A stretch of DNA of 64,000 nucleotides from Lamellibrachia columna (taxonomy: Eukaryota > Annelida > Polychaeta > Sabellida > Siboglinidae). The notes under the pieces were generated by a model. The model ran no database searches, was not told the DNA's origin, and saw only the letters and a list, made by a program, of their open reading frames with translations. The stretch lies in assembly GCA_963662155.1 (NCBI GenBank), contig OY759261.1, positions 34,221,022-34,285,021 of the forward strand, read 5' to 3'. Below are positions 12,199 to 23,401 of the stretch, one piece after another; position 1 is the first letter of the stretch, and each line of letters begins with the position of its first letter. The position numbers were made by a program, and so were the translations under genes.

Positions 12199-13615
12199 CA
12201 GGGGTGAGATTTAGCGGTCGCTAATGGCGCCTAAAACTGGCTTCGGGCGACTTCAATTGTTGACTACAGTAGCCCGGATGGCGACTCAAAATATTTACGG
12301 AGCTGCAATAATTTAGACCAGCAAAAATAAACGGAATGTCAATAAACATGTCAGAAGTGTAGTCCTGGATATATGTTAACCATAAATTGTGTGTTTGTGA
12401 CACGTTTGACATTGCAAGAAATGTTGCCAAACCGTAGCCGAAGCGATATCAATAGGGATCATTCATTGTATTTTTAATTAACCACATCGACGCTCAACAT
12501 GTAACTGAACGGTCATTCTACATTGAAATAATAACCTGTCATGTTAATAGTATTGGTGTTGCGTGGCGTCACTTTTATATATACAAGAAAAATGCCCGTC
12601 CCCAGGACGGGATTACGTGTTAGTTTATACATGTCAGTCATGATAGCAATGTTTACCAAATGCCTCAGGCCAATATGCCATCAATACGCTTGAACGTATT
12701 ACCGAAACACCCGCGTCACACACGTGATGCAATACTCGTTGAATGTTCAAAATATAGAAGATCGCGTGGATACTTGTGTTGGTTGATGAATAATAGAATA
12801 TCTGCTTTCTACTGTTGGGCCAATACGTGGGTGCGTGCTTTCTACTATAATAATATAAACCGCCTATATGGCGCTACGTACTCTCAAACGATTTACGTAC
12901 CGAAGTATTCGCTGTGGCGCGCGTGGTTTCTGCGATTGTTGGAAGTTAACGGTTTACGCAGTGAACATTTGATTTACCATAAAAACCACTAAGAATCCTT
13001 GATATATGGGTTATTTCGAAGAAATAAAGGCGTTACGTTTCATTAGTGGGGTCGTAGATCAATCCCTGATAGTTTGGCGCCCGAGGTGCAAGCCGTCTAG
13101 AAGAAAAACGTGAACATAACCATAACCACATATAAACGTACATACATAAAAATATACGCTATCTCGATTATAGTTAGATTTAATTATCTCCATGGTGTGT
13201 GGAGCGCTTCTGGTGAATTAATCGGGAGCCTGGTTAAAGTGTCTCTAGGCTAGGGTAAAATCAGGTCCCGTAAAAATCAGCAAAACTGTTCAGTTCTGTG
13301 ACGCTTGGAGACTTTTCGCAAAGACTGTTGATGTACCATCCTATGAAAGAAAAACAACCTGTGTATAATTGTATACTGTATTTTATTCAGTATTATGTAT
13401 CACATTCTACTGAACCTGCCTTAAAAATAAATGTTTCAAAACTGTTTTGTTTTTTATGTTTTTTATTTGTCGTTGATATTGTTCAAAGTATTTACTTTCT
13501 ATCATCAAAGTATTGAGTAGCAGGTGGGCTACCTAAGAAGCTGTCGGGCTACTTCACTTTGCAAGGTTGGTAGCCCGAATGGCTACCTTCCATGACTTGC
13601 TAAATCTCACCCCTG
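12199..13615. mobile_element. TIR element B, 1417 bp, same family as element A, 6-bp target duplication
   Basis: Identical 16-bp TIRs (CAGGGGTGAGATTTAG at 12199-12214 and its reverse complement at 13600-13615) are flanked by direct repeats CAGCAT at 12193-12198 and 13616-13621. It lies inverted relative to element A, and its outer segments align with A. About 670 bp of extra internal sequence (roughly 12790-13500) is missing from A. A 110-codon frame at 12660-12992 (MPQANMPSIRLNVLPKHPR...) spans the junction and is not recognisable as a transposase. The hairpin CCCGTCCCCAGGACGGG lies at about 12596-12612. Confidence 0.88.
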
Positions 13616-13619
13616 CAGC

Positions 13620-13869
13620 ATTGTGTTCATTATTCTGCCAGGTCCAAATGTAAGTTTGTGTTCATTATTCTGCCAGGTCCTAATGTAAGTTTGTGTTCAT
13701 TATTCTGCCAGGTCATAATGTAAGTTTGTGTTCATTATTCTGCCAGGTCCTAATGTAAGTTTGTGTTCATTATTCTGCCAGGTCATAATGTAAGTTTGTG
13801 TTCATTATTCTGCCAGGTCCAAATGTAAGTTTGTGTTCATTATTCTGCCAGGTCATAATGTAAGTTTGT
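13620..13869. repeat. Minisatellite, 35-bp unit, 7 copies
   Basis: Unit TTGTGTTCATTATTCTGCCA plus GGTCCTAATGTAAGT. It begins next to the 3' target duplication of element B. Confidence 0.95.
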
Positions 13870-14029
13870 AATATCACTAGAAATGAACCAATTGACAAAA
13901 TAAACAAAATAGACAAAGTCTAAGCCATCTCTTAATTTTATGTTTATCGATTCTGATATTTGTAAGCCTTTATTTCAGTGTTCTTACAGGTTTGAATCCT
14001 GCTGGTGTTCACGAACACATGTTTGTGTC

Positions 14030-14345
14030 TCTTAACATTCCCAAGCCTTTATTGGAGAACTGATGGGGGTTCTAATCATGTTGGTGTGTTAAGTTTGTGT
14101 CTTAATATTCCCAAGCCTTTATTGGAGTACTGATGCAGGTTCTAATCATGTTAGTGTTTTAAGTTTGTGTCTTAATATTCCCAAGCCTTTATTGGAGAAC
14201 TGATGGAGGTTCTAATCATGTTAGTGTTTTAAGTTTGTGTCTTAACATTCCCAAGCCTTTATTGGAGAACTGATGCAGGTTCTAATCATGTTAGTGTTTT
14301 AAGTTTGTATCTTAATATTTCTAAGCCTTTATTGGAGTGTTGTAT
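14030..14345. repeat. Minisatellite, 70-bp unit, ~4.5 copies
   Basis: The unit carries CCCAAGCCTTTATTGGAG, CTGATGCAGGTTCTAATCATG and TTTTAAGTTTGTGTC in order. Diverged flanking copies extend to about 13960 and 14440. A short ACGC/ATGC simple repeat lies at 14680-14712. Confidence 0.9.
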
Positions 14346-14879
14346 TTGTTTGATTATTGTTCTTTTTCTGGAACACGTTTTTGTTTTCTGATATTTGTAA
14401 TCCTTTACTGAAGTGTTGTGGTAGGTTCAATTCCTGTTGGTGTTCTGAATAACACACCTGGCTGGGCACACGTCGTAATTGGGTACACGTGGTAATTAGT
14501 TCATTCTCTCAAGACATCTTTATTTTTTACTACAGTGCAAAACTTAAAAATATGTAGACTGAATCATTCTTAATCTGACACGAACTCTCCAAATTTATAT
14601 GTATTTTCCCTGGTACTCCTCTGTTAAAACAATGGAAAAAATGTTGCATTCTTCCCTGGAATATTTGGTTACAATCTGATCGCACGCACGCATGCATGCA
14701 CGCACGCACGCACCTCAGAGCCATAGAGCAACACACTATTCACATTGGTATTGAACATTGGGTCTTATTTCTTATTGATACGGATGTTGAATTCTGCCCT
14801 GTATTTAAGGTGATGAATGCATGCCTGGCCTTTCCCATATTAGGTATTTTACATTTGACCTTATGATCTGTTCTGTTAG

Positions 14880-15240
14880 GTCAACCCCTAATGTCACGTA
14901 AGAGTCCACGCTGTTAAACCATCCTCCCAGTCCCGTATGTCATGTATCAGACCCTGCTGTTCAACCGATCTACCAGAATCCCCTCTGCTCAACCGTTCTC
15001 ACAATCCTGTATGTCACATACATATATATATATCGAATACAAGTCATCGCTGTTCAATCGTCCTCCCATATCTTGAGTACGAGTCCGCGCTGCTAAGCCC
15101 CTATTTCATGTACTAGTCCCTGCTGTTCAACTGGTCTCCCAGCCCGGTATGTCACGTATTTGTCCCCGCTGTTCCTCTGTTCGCCTAACTCCGTATGTCG
15201 TGTACGAGTCCCCGGTGGACCTCCTTTCCTGTATGTGGTC
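14880..15240. repeat. Degenerate tandem repeat, ~60-80 bp period
   Basis: Diverged copies share CCGTATGTCACGTA, GAGTCCCCGCTGTTCAACC and CTCCCAG. Spacing is irregular. This is an old, decaying array. Confidence 0.6.
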
Positions 15241-15403
15241 GCAGGTAGTCAATACGCAGTTGCATCTATAAGTATTTCGCTTTACGTATCGCTATTTTCA
15301 TAACTTATAGGCACTGACTTTAGCTGAATTTACCGATTGCATGTTCTCCATACGTTTCACGCATAGATCCGGATACACAAATACTTACAAAATGGCCTCA
15401 ATA

Positions 15404-15650
15404 ATTTATTATGGTTCACATGTATCCATCACTGTATCTTGTCAGACACTCATTTATTATGGTTCACGTGTATCCCTCACTGTATCTTGTCAGACCCTCA
15501 TTTATGGTTCACGTGTATCCCTCACTGTATCTTGTCAGACACTCATTTATTATGGTTCACGTGTATCCCTCACTGTATCTTGCCAGGCCATCATTTATTA
15601 TGGTTCACGTGTATCCATCACTGTATCTTGTCAGGCCCTCATTTATGCAG
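15404..15650. repeat. Minisatellite, 48-bp unit (one 45-bp), 5 copies
   Basis: Unit TTATTATGGTTCACGTGTAT, CCCTCACTGTATCTTGTCAG, ACACTCAT. Lengths of 48 and 45 keep all three plus frames open over the array. This is a repeat artefact, not a gene. Confidence 0.93.
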
Positions 15651-15701
15651 CTGGGTGAACTGAGACAAGGTGCAATGAACGAAACTGCCCCAGCTTCGAA
15701 A

Positions 15702-16191
15702 CGGTTCTGTAGACTGTCTGATGTCCTAACTACTACACTCCGGCTAGTTACTTGCCTGGTGTATTTATAAACACTCAATAGTGAGTTCTGTAGACTGTCT
15801 GATGTCCTAACTACTACACTCCGGCTAGTTACTTGCCTGGTGTATTTATAAACATTCAATAGTGAGTTCTGTAGACTGTCCGATGTCCTAACTACTACAC
15901 TCCGGCCAGTTACTTGCCTGGTGTATTTATAAACACTCAATAGTGAGTTCTGTAGACTGTCTGATGTCCTAACTACTACACTCCAGCTAGTTACTTGCCT
16001 GGTGTATTTATAAACACTCAATAGTGAGTTCTGTAGACTGTCTGATGTCCTAACTACTACACTCCAGCTAGTTACTTGCCTGGTGTATTTATAAACACTC
16101 AATAGTGAGTTATGTAGACTGTCTGATGTCCTAACTACTACACTCCAGCTAGTTACTTGCCTGGTGTATTTATAAACACTCAATAGGGAGT
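15702..16191. repeat. Minisatellite, 81-bp unit, 6 copies
   Basis: Unit TTCTGTAGACTGTCTGATGT, CCTAACTACTACACTCCGGC, TAGTTACTTGCCTGGTGTAT, TTATAAACACTCAATAGTGA, G. Because 81 is divisible by three, the minus strand holds a spurious 192-codon frame. The leading flank at 15660-15705 resembles DNA at 335-365 (GAACGAAA.TGCCC.AGCTTCGAAACGG), so two loci share this segment. Confidence 0.93.
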
Positions 16192-17190
16192 CTTTTGTTA
16201 CATATAATTGGTATCAGGGAGCTGATGTACCTGCCATGTGTTTACAAACATTGAACAGCTGATGTCACGGATGGTCACACACCAGTGTGCTGGATGGTGC
16301 CACAGGCAGGTGACAGGTTTGTGGGAAGCCAGATGTAAAGATATGAAAACGCCAAATGAATGACGTTTATTAAGATTATGCCTAATGGCATATTATTCCG
16401 ATTAAGAGCATGAAATGTGGACCCTATAACATATGCCAAGCCTGTGGCTGAGCCTCATACAAAGCCGCCTGGACACAATGCTCCCAGAGCCCACACTTCG
16501 ACATAGCAATACAGTACATGTAGTAATATTCCTACAACACAAGACAATTCATGGCATCGTCACCAGCACATTAAAACCTTAACCCAACACCGACAATACT
16601 CGACACAATACCTGTTTCCATATACTGCATCATTGGACTACACTACTTGCTAAAATTCCTACTCTATATATTTTTGTAACCTAAAAGGTGGGGCCATTAT
16701 GCTGATTAGCAATAAACCATCCCACCATCGAGGATGGAAGGGAAGTCATCTTCCACTCCGCACCAAAACCCTACGTGAACGGGCAGATAGCCAAATAAAA
16801 TGCCCAAAGTCCACTGGGAAAGCGTCATAGGGAAGGTGGTGACTTCACTTCCACCGGTAATGTACAAAATGTTACCAAGTACAACACTATTAAACACCTT
16901 AATGTAACCTTCAGCAGCAGAAAATGGGGAGGAGGGTGGGTCGAAAACTTGTTAAACCGAGAAAGCAGGTCTACTCCGCATGTATCGAACATTTGGAGTG
17001 AAGCTGCTTAATTTCAAACTGCGTCATTCGAATGACTGCTGTGCTCTGATTGGTTTAGCGGTGTCACGGGAGCGCTTAGTCAGTCATCCAGGTTTATTTG
17101 CTTATCCTTAAATTAGCATAAATTAGCATGATAACCTATTGACCCTTACGTGCCCTGCTCGCGCTGTTGCTAGCATAAAATCCTGTATGC
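16192..17190. other. Intergenic, no recognised gene
   Basis: Unique-looking sequence. Only short frames are present on either strand, with no known motif. Confidence 0.5.
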
Positions 17191-17198
17191 AACCGTGA

Positions 17199-17640
17199 TT
17201 GCATACTCTCATATATGTTAAAGAATCTATTCAGGCTGATGAAATAAAATTAGAAAGGGAAGCAGATTACGATGAAGCTGTTTGGTGCAAAATAGTTTCA
17301 GGAAATTCAAAATTAACTATTGGATTAGTTTACCGAAGTCCAAACATAAACGAAGATGATAACACAAAATGCTATAAAGGAAGTTAGTAAAGGGGAGTGT
17401 ATCATAATGGGAGATTTTAACCATGGACACATACAATGGAAATCTCTATAGAGTACAGGGGGTGAGGACCAACAATTTATATTTTTAATTCAGGATAGCT
17501 TCCTTACTCAGCACATGCTAGAACCAACCAGGGAAGAAAATGTATTAGATATAGTTTTATCATCACAAAAAGAATTAGTAGACAATGTAAAAATACATGA
17601 ACCATTGGGTAACAGTGACCACAATTAAATACATTTTGAC
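17199..17640 (+). pseudogene. AP-endonuclease (EEP) domain remnant of the CR1-like element
   Basis: The frame reads YVKESIQADEIKLERE, then VYRSPNINEDDNTK, then (after a frameshift near 17380) GECIIMGDFNHGHIQW and LDIVLSSQKELVD, ending in EPLGNSDHN. GDFN and SDH are the conserved metal-binding and catalytic motifs of retrotransposon endonucleases, which nick target DNA to prime reverse transcription. Stops at about 17450 (TAG) and 17627 (TAA) and the frameshift break it. The N-terminal catalytic Asn/Glu region is absent. Confidence 0.8.
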
Positions 17641-18018
17641 ATCAATGTAAAATCAGAAAGTAAAAATAAAAAAGTATAGGAGAAATTACCACAAAGGTAA
17701 CTATAGATATGAGAAAATACTTAGCAAAGCTAGATTGGAATAACATGCTGATGAATAAGACTGCAATTGAATGTTGGAATATTCTAAAATATGAAATTGA
17801 GAGTATCACCAATAAATTTGTTCCCTTGAAAAAAACAAGGAAAATGGTCTAGAAAGAAACACTTGTCAAAAGAAGCTATTAGAAAAATAGTATTTAAGTA
17901 AACTATGTGGAGGGTTTATAGGTGTACCAGAAAGGATGAAGACTATGCAAATTAAAAAGAGGCACTTAACCTAGCTATAACTGAAATTAGAAAATCTAAA
18001 AGAACGTTTGAAAAAAAA

Positions 18019-19718
18019 TTGGCAGGTAATATAAAAAATGACAGCAAGAGTTTCTATGCTTATATGAGGAGTAAACAGAAAGATAAGGTCGGACCACTGG
18101 AAAACAACAGGGGAAACATAATTTCAGACGGGTTTCAAATGGCAGAGGTCCTGGATGAGTATTTCAGCTCAGTTTTTACTACAGAAGATATCAGCTCACT
18201 TCCAGTTCCATCTACTAAATTTGAGGGCAATAAATCAGAACATTTAGGGCAGTTATTTGTAACTCCTGAAATGATAGCAAAGAAAATTAAGAAGATGAAA
18301 GATAATAAATCACCTGGAGTTGATGGGATACCACCAAAACTGCTTATGGAAGTTTTTGAGCAAATTAGTACACCACTTGCAAAATTGTTTAACTTTTCAC
18401 TAGAAGAAGAAATAGTACCTTCAGAATGGAAAGAAGCAAACATTACGCCGCTATTTAAGAAGGGATCGAGGAACAAGCCCGAAAATTACAGACCAGTGAG
18501 TTGAACATCAGTTGTATGTAAATTACTCGAAACATTAATTAGAGACCACATTGTGGAATTCCTTGTAAAACATAATTAATAAATACATCTGAACATGGGT
18601 TCCTAAAAGCAAGGTCATATCTAACAAATCTCTTATGTTTTTTGGAAGAAATTACAAAGTGTGCAGATGACTGGTCACCAGTGGATGTTGTCTACTTAGA
18701 TTTTCAGAAAGCTTTCGATAAAGTGCCACATCAAAGATTGTTACTTAAATTAAAAGCCCATGGTATAGGTAATGGTGTAATCAACTGGATAGAAAAGTGG
18801 CTTACACACAGAAGACAGAGAGTAATAGTAGATGGTGAGATTTCAAATTGGAAATCGGTTTTGAGTGGGGTACCACAGGGATCAGTATTAGGCCCTATAC
18901 TCTTTTTAATATATATAAATGATTTGGAAGATGACATCTAGCAAAGTACTCAAATTTGCATATGACACAAAAGTATTCAAAAAGGTTACTAATGATACAG
19001 ATAAACAAAGTTTACAGGATGATATAGATAAATTAGTTAAATGGTCAGAAAAACGGCAAATGTTATTAAATTTTGGGAAGTGTAAATGTATACACATAGG
19101 ACATGGAAACATGGACGAAGAATATAAAATGGGGGATGCTGTACTAGGCAGAACCACACAAGAAAATGACTTAGGAGTAACATTTAGTGCTGACATGAAA
19201 GTTTCAGAGCAATGTGGGATTACTGCTTCGAAAGGAAGCCAAATTCTAGGGCTAATTAGGAGAACTATCATGTATAAGGAGAAACTGCTAATTGTACCCC
19301 TGTACAAAGCAATAGTTAGACCACATTTGGAATATTGTATTCAAGCATGGAGGCCATATCATAAAAAGGACACAGACAAGCTACAAAGAATACAACGAAG
19401 AGCAACTAAAATGATTCCAGAATTGAGAGACCTTAATTACGAAAGTCGCTTATTACAATATGGTTTGACAACACTAGAGACCAGGAGACTAAGAGGAGAC
19501 CAAATAGAAGTGTTTAAAATAGTGAACGGTTATGAGGATGTTGATAGGAATGTTTTTCAAACTTAAAGAAGGCAGTAGAACCAGAGGACACAAAGCAGCA
19601 TTAGTTAAGGAGCAGTGTAGGTTGGACATGAGAAAGTACTCTTTCTCGCAGGGAGTGATAAATGAATGGAACAAATTGTCAAATGATTGTGTTAATGCTA
19701 GTAGTGTGAATGTTTAAA
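18019..19718 (+). pseudogene. CR1-like reverse transcriptase, broken, catalytic FADD changed to FAYD
   Basis: Fingers: DNKSPGVDGIPPKLLME and SEWKEANITPLFKKGS, then NYRPVS followed by a TGA (18502). After frameshifts around 18550-18640 the palm reads VDVVYLDFQKAFDKVPHQRL, then GVPQGSVLGPILFLIYINDL. A further frame change at ~18920 gives KFAYDTKVF, where the family has F(A/V)DDTK. The first aspartate of the catalytic pair is therefore Tyr. The thumb (RPHLEYCIQAWRPY, RIQRRATKMIPELRDL) and the C-terminal motif (RGHKAALVKEQCRLDMRKYS, WNKLSNDCV) follow. The element at 27.1-28.2 kb keeps DD at this position. Confidence 0.88.
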
Positions 19719-20157
19719 AATAGAATTGACAGGTATTTGATAAGGGCGGGCTACACATAGATGAGAAAGTTGTTGGACTCTCAATAAGCCAATGGCTTCT
19801 TTGTCCACTTGCCATCTGGAACTTGTTGTTTGGGATGGCAATCTTGTTCTTGTTAAATCACCTTTTAGCTTAAGAAAAAGGGCCTTTTTGTCTATAGGAG
19901 TTGATTCCATATCTTGTTACCTGTGTGTTTGTGGGCTGCACTGCCACTGAATCCAACGAAGAATGGCATATAACGTGTACTAATGAAGATGGAATAAAAG
20001 TTATAAGATGCTAAAATGGTGACCCAATATTGTGTGCCCTTGGAATGACCTTGAAATGACCTAGTTACTAGACCTAAACCATTAACCTATGTATACGGTA
20101 ATTGCTTAAACTGATTAACCTTGTTACCAACGATACATTGGCTTCTAATTACATTGG

Positions 20158-20370
20158 GAGTGTATTATTACAAGAAACATATGTGTAGTAAAGTGAATAA
20201 TGAGTATGGACATTACACTGGGAGCGTATTATTACAAGAAACAGATATGTAGTAAGGTGAATAATGAGTGTTTACAACTAAAACAGTGAATAAATATAAA
20301 AAAACCTAATATTTATTGCAGTTTGTGCTACAGAAATTGGAAGAATTTCGTACACTACACATAAAAAAAC
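20158..20370. repeat. 3' flank block of GARS locus R, duplicated at 36.46 kb
   Basis: GTAGTAAGGTGAATAATGAG, ACCTAATATTTATTGCAGTT and TGTGCTACA recur in order at 36470-36650. Within this block a ~60-bp unit (TATTACAAGAAACA...GTGAATAATGAGT) is itself tandemly doubled. Confidence 0.8.
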
Positions 20371-20632
20371 AGGACTGATCATATTACACAGTGAAGAGTT
20401 ATAAACAAGAGGCCCTGCCTTACTCTTGATCATATTACACAGTGAAGAGTTATAAACAAGAGGCCCTGCCTTACTCTTGATCATATTACACAGTGAAGAG
20501 TTATAAACAAGAGGCCCTGCCTTACTCTTGATCATATTACACAGTGAATAGTTATAAACAAGAGGCCTGGCCTTACTCTTGATCATATTACACAGTGAAG
20601 AGTTATAAACAAGAGGCCCTGCCTTACTCTTG
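20371..20632. repeat. Minisatellite, 51-bp unit, 5 copies
   Basis: Unit AGTGAAGAGTTATAAACAAG, AGGCCCTGCCTTACTCTTGA, TCATATTACAC. The paralogous locus 36650-36985 holds a diverged array of the same unit. The open minus-strand frame here reflects 51 being divisible by three. Confidence 0.92.
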
Positions 20633-20789
20633 CTGCCAGACATACTTTATTTTGGATACGTCCTAATACCAGATATTATCCCAAATGGCACAATTGTGAA
20701 ACTATTTGGTTATATACATTACTATAAATGAATATTCACAACTGATGCAAATAAATTATTACAAACAAGCGATACTTGTGAATGTTTAA

Positions 20790-21008
20790 TAATCAACTTC
20801 TGTGAAAAAGCTACAGCAATAAGCTGTGGTAACATGAAGATTGTTGCGCCAGTGTTCATAAATGCTTAAATTCTGTGAAAAAGCCACGGCAATTTGCTGT
20901 GGTAACATGAAGATTGTAGCGCCAGTGTTCATAAATGATCAAATACTGTGAAAAAGCTATGGCAATATGCTGTGGTAACATGAAGATTGTAGCGTAAGTG
21001 TTCATAAA
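20790..21008. repeat. Tandem repeat, ~67-bp unit, 3 copies
   Basis: CTGTGAAAAAGCTACAGCAA, TA.GCTGTGGTAACATGAAGA and TTGTAGCGCCAGTGTTCATAA are repeated three times. The paralogous locus near 37160-37230 has a single copy. Confidence 0.85.
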
Positions 21009-21035
21009 TATATATACCCTTTAAATGTCAGTGGT

Positions 21036-22105
21036 GCGATTCTGTCCAGCAAGAGACACGAGACAGCTGGGAATTGTAGACTTCTCTACATGTGCCCACT
21101 TCGTTGACTCCTGTTGTTCAATTCTGTCCAGCAAGAGACACGAGACAGCTGGGAATTGTAGACTTCTCTACATGTGCCCACTTCGTTGACCCCTGTTGTT
21201 CAATTCTGTCCAGCAAGAGACATGAGACAGCTGGGAATTGTAGACTTCTCTACATGTGCCCACTTCGTTGACTCCTGTTGTTCAATTATGTCCAGCAAGA
21301 GACACGAGACAGCTGGGAATTGTAGACTTCTCTACATGTGCCCACTTCGTTGACCCCTGTTGTTCAATTCTGTCCAGCAAGAGGCACGAGACAGCTGGGA
21401 ATTGTAGACTTCTCTACATGTGCCTACTTCGTTGACCCCTGTTGTTCAATTCTGTCCAGCAAGAGGCACGAGACAGCTGGGAATTGTAGACTTCTCTACA
21501 TGTGCCTACTTCGTTGACTCCTGTTGTTCAATTCTGTCCAGCAAGAGACACGAGACAGCTGGGAATTGTAGACTTCTCTACATGTGCCCACTTCGTTGAC
21601 TCCTGTTGTTCAATTCTGTCCAGCAAGAGACACGAGACAGCTGGGAATTGTAGACTTCTCTACATGTGCCTACTTCGTTGACCCCTGTTGTTCAATTCTG
21701 TCCAGCAAGAGGCACGAGACAGCTGGGAATTGTAGACTTCTCTACATGTGCCTACTTCGTTGACTCCTGTTGTTCAATTCTGTCCAGCAAGAGACACGAG
21801 ACAGCTGGGAATTGTAGACTTCTCTACATGTGCCCACTTCGTTGACTCCTGTTGTTCAATTCTGTCCAGCAAGAGACACGAGACAGCTGGGAATTGTAGA
21901 CTTCTCTACATGTGCCTACTTCGTTGACTCCTGTTGTTCAATTCTGTCCAGCAAGAGACACGAGACAGCTGGGAATTGTAGACTTCTCTACATGTGCCTA
22001 CTTCGTTGACTCCTGTTGTTCAATTCTGTCCAGCAAGAGACACGAGACAGCTGGGAATTGTAGACTTCTCTACATGTGCCCACTTAGTTGACTCCTGTTG
22101 TTCAA
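21036..22105. repeat. Minisatellite, 82-bp unit, ~13 copies, grown from the last GARS exon
   Basis: Unit TCCTGTTGTTCAATTCTGTC, CAGCAAGAGACACGAGACAG, CTGGGAATTGTAGACTTCTC, TACATGTGCCCACTTCGTTG, AC. Its right edge runs into the coding part of the terminal GARS-like exon (22020-22187, minus strand), and the first unit contains that frame's stop codon. At the paralogous locus (~37240-37300) only one diverged unit is present. Confidence 0.93.
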
Positions 22106-22187
22106 ACAGCGGGTAGTTGTTGAGGACGTCTTCCCACTTTCTCTTTCCATTTGACAAATCACTGACAAACTTTGGCAGCCGAGTGAT
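22020..22187 (-). pseudogene. GARS1: GARS pseudogene R, last coding exon
   Basis: After an acceptor (GTTGTTTAG) the frame reads IT then RLPKFVSDLSNGKRKWEDV, then LNNYPLFEQQEST and a C-terminal tail ending at TGA 22020-22022, 56 codons including the stop. It corresponds to the C-terminal end of the anticodon-binding domain of glycyl-tRNA synthetase (family pattern I..LP..V.DL..G...W.DV...YPLFE.QE). It splices in phase 0 to the exon at 22701-22861 (...RIRAE joined to ITRLP...). The last ~25 codons lie in the first unit of the 82-bp array, so the C-terminus is repeat-derived. This exon itself is open; its upstream partners are broken. Confidence 0.85.
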
Positions 22188-22700
22188 CTAAACAACACAA
22201 AGGCACATTACACAACATGTAACATTTCATATACAACATTCATCAGTTTTAACTTATTCAATGTGCTCTGTGAGAACACAAAGTGCCTCGCAGATTATCC
22301 CTGGTTATACTCTGGGCTAAGGCAGAATGAGCTTATGTACAGTTTGCATGTGTCACATATTTATGGTTGTTTACTTTAATCCAATTTTCTTTGGTTGAAT
22401 TTGATTGATGAATTGGAGGTGTTTATATCATTCCAAAAAGATACCCAATAACATAAAACAGCTCAATGTCTTTCATAAAAATTACTAAATATAACTGTGT
22501 GTATCTTATGTGAAACATGCATGAAATATATACAGCATGTCTACCGGTGGTAAACCATACCAGTACACTGATTAATTAGTTTAACAGTTACAAAAACTGT
22601 ATCATTAGCATTTACTCAGTCAACAGCTGCTAACTGGTTTCACATACAAGTTTTTAATTAAAATGTGGCAGGTCGTTCTCTCTAAATACCTGCAGCATAC
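22188..22700 (-). other. Intron between the last two GARS-R exons
   Basis: Bounded by GTATGC (donor, minus strand, at 22700) and TTTAG (acceptor at 22188). AT-rich, with no repeat array. Confidence 0.7.
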
Positions 22701-22861
22701 CTCCGCCCGTATCCGTTTCATCGAGTTGCTCTCCCTCAATGTGGCTTACTGCGGTGCTTTCAAACTGGATCACAATCTGGTCAGTGCTAGCGTAGTGCCG
22801 ACCAGTAGAACCGCTGCTGGCGCCACCTTGTGTGATACATCATGCTGCGTCAGTGACATCA
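22701..22861 (-). pseudogene. GARS1: GARS pseudogene R, penultimate exon (anticodon-binding domain), broken
   Basis: The minus-strand frame reads SLTQHDVSHKV, then shifts by a 1-base deletion into ASSGSTGRHYASTDQI, then shifts again with a TAA stop to ATLRESNSMKRIRAE before the donor GTATGC. These align to the glycyl-tRNA synthetase pattern ALTRHG.SHKVDDSSGS, IGRRYARTDEIG and TLR.R.SM.QIRAE. The two frameshifts and the stop show this copy cannot encode the enzyme. Confidence 0.88.
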
Positions 22862-23401
22862 CTCGGGGCAAAGGTCAATGTAATTATGTCATGTCAAAGT
22901 TATTGCTAAAGTGTAACAAGTTTCACTCTGATTACTCCACCACATGCAGTGAAGACAAGTCTGTCTGGGTAACAAGGGTCATCATTTCAAATAATGTACT
23001 GATGTAATGAGATGACCCCTTCGTTGGTTACATGCTGGGACATGAGATGACTCCTTAGTTGGTTACATGCTGGGACATAAGATGACCCCTTAGTTGGTTG
23101 TCTGTCAGGACATGAGATGACCCCTTCATTGGTTACCTGCTGGGACATGAGATAACCCTATAGTTTGTTACCTGTCGGGACATGAGACAGCCCCTTAGTT
23201 GGTTACCTGCTGGGACATGAGATGACCCATTAGTTGGTTATCTATGTGGACATGTTATTTCCCAGATCTGCTTTAACAATCATTCAGATGGACTCAGAAT
23301 CTCCTAGTGTGTTGCAAATGACACTTGCACAAAACGTCTTGTACTATCAGATTCTGCCAAGAGGTAAATTTTATTTGGAGAATGTTTGACGTGACACTCA
23401 C
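22862..23401 (-). other. Intron of GARS-R containing a 35-bp minisatellite
   Basis: Donor GTGAGT lies at 23401 (minus), acceptor CCCCGAG at 22862. The exon that should encode the ~25 residues between EGDEQRT and the ALTRHG block was not found, so it is missing or decayed. The array at 23005-23257 occupies much of the intron. Confidence 0.6.
23005..23257. repeat. Minisatellite, 35-bp unit, 7 copies (first of three arrays of the same unit)
   Basis: Unit GGGACATGAGATGACCCCTT plus CGTTGGTTACCTGCT. The same unit forms arrays at 24476-24785 and 28266-28478. Confidence 0.93.

Larger units (their letters stand above)
17190..19865 (+). mobile_element. CR1-like non-LTR retrotransposon, near-complete downstream of its endonuclease, inactivated
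   Basis: In order: endonuclease remnant (17199-17640), linker, RT fingers (18019-18504), palm (18642-18941), thumb and C-terminal domain (18919-19718), then the conserved 3' tail at 19770-19860 (GTTGGACTCTCAATAAGCCA ... GGATGGCAATCTTGTT). The 5' UTR and the start of the endonuclease are missing. A homologous endonuclease start survives at 57240-57540. Several stops and frameshifts make it non-autonomous. Confidence 0.88.
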
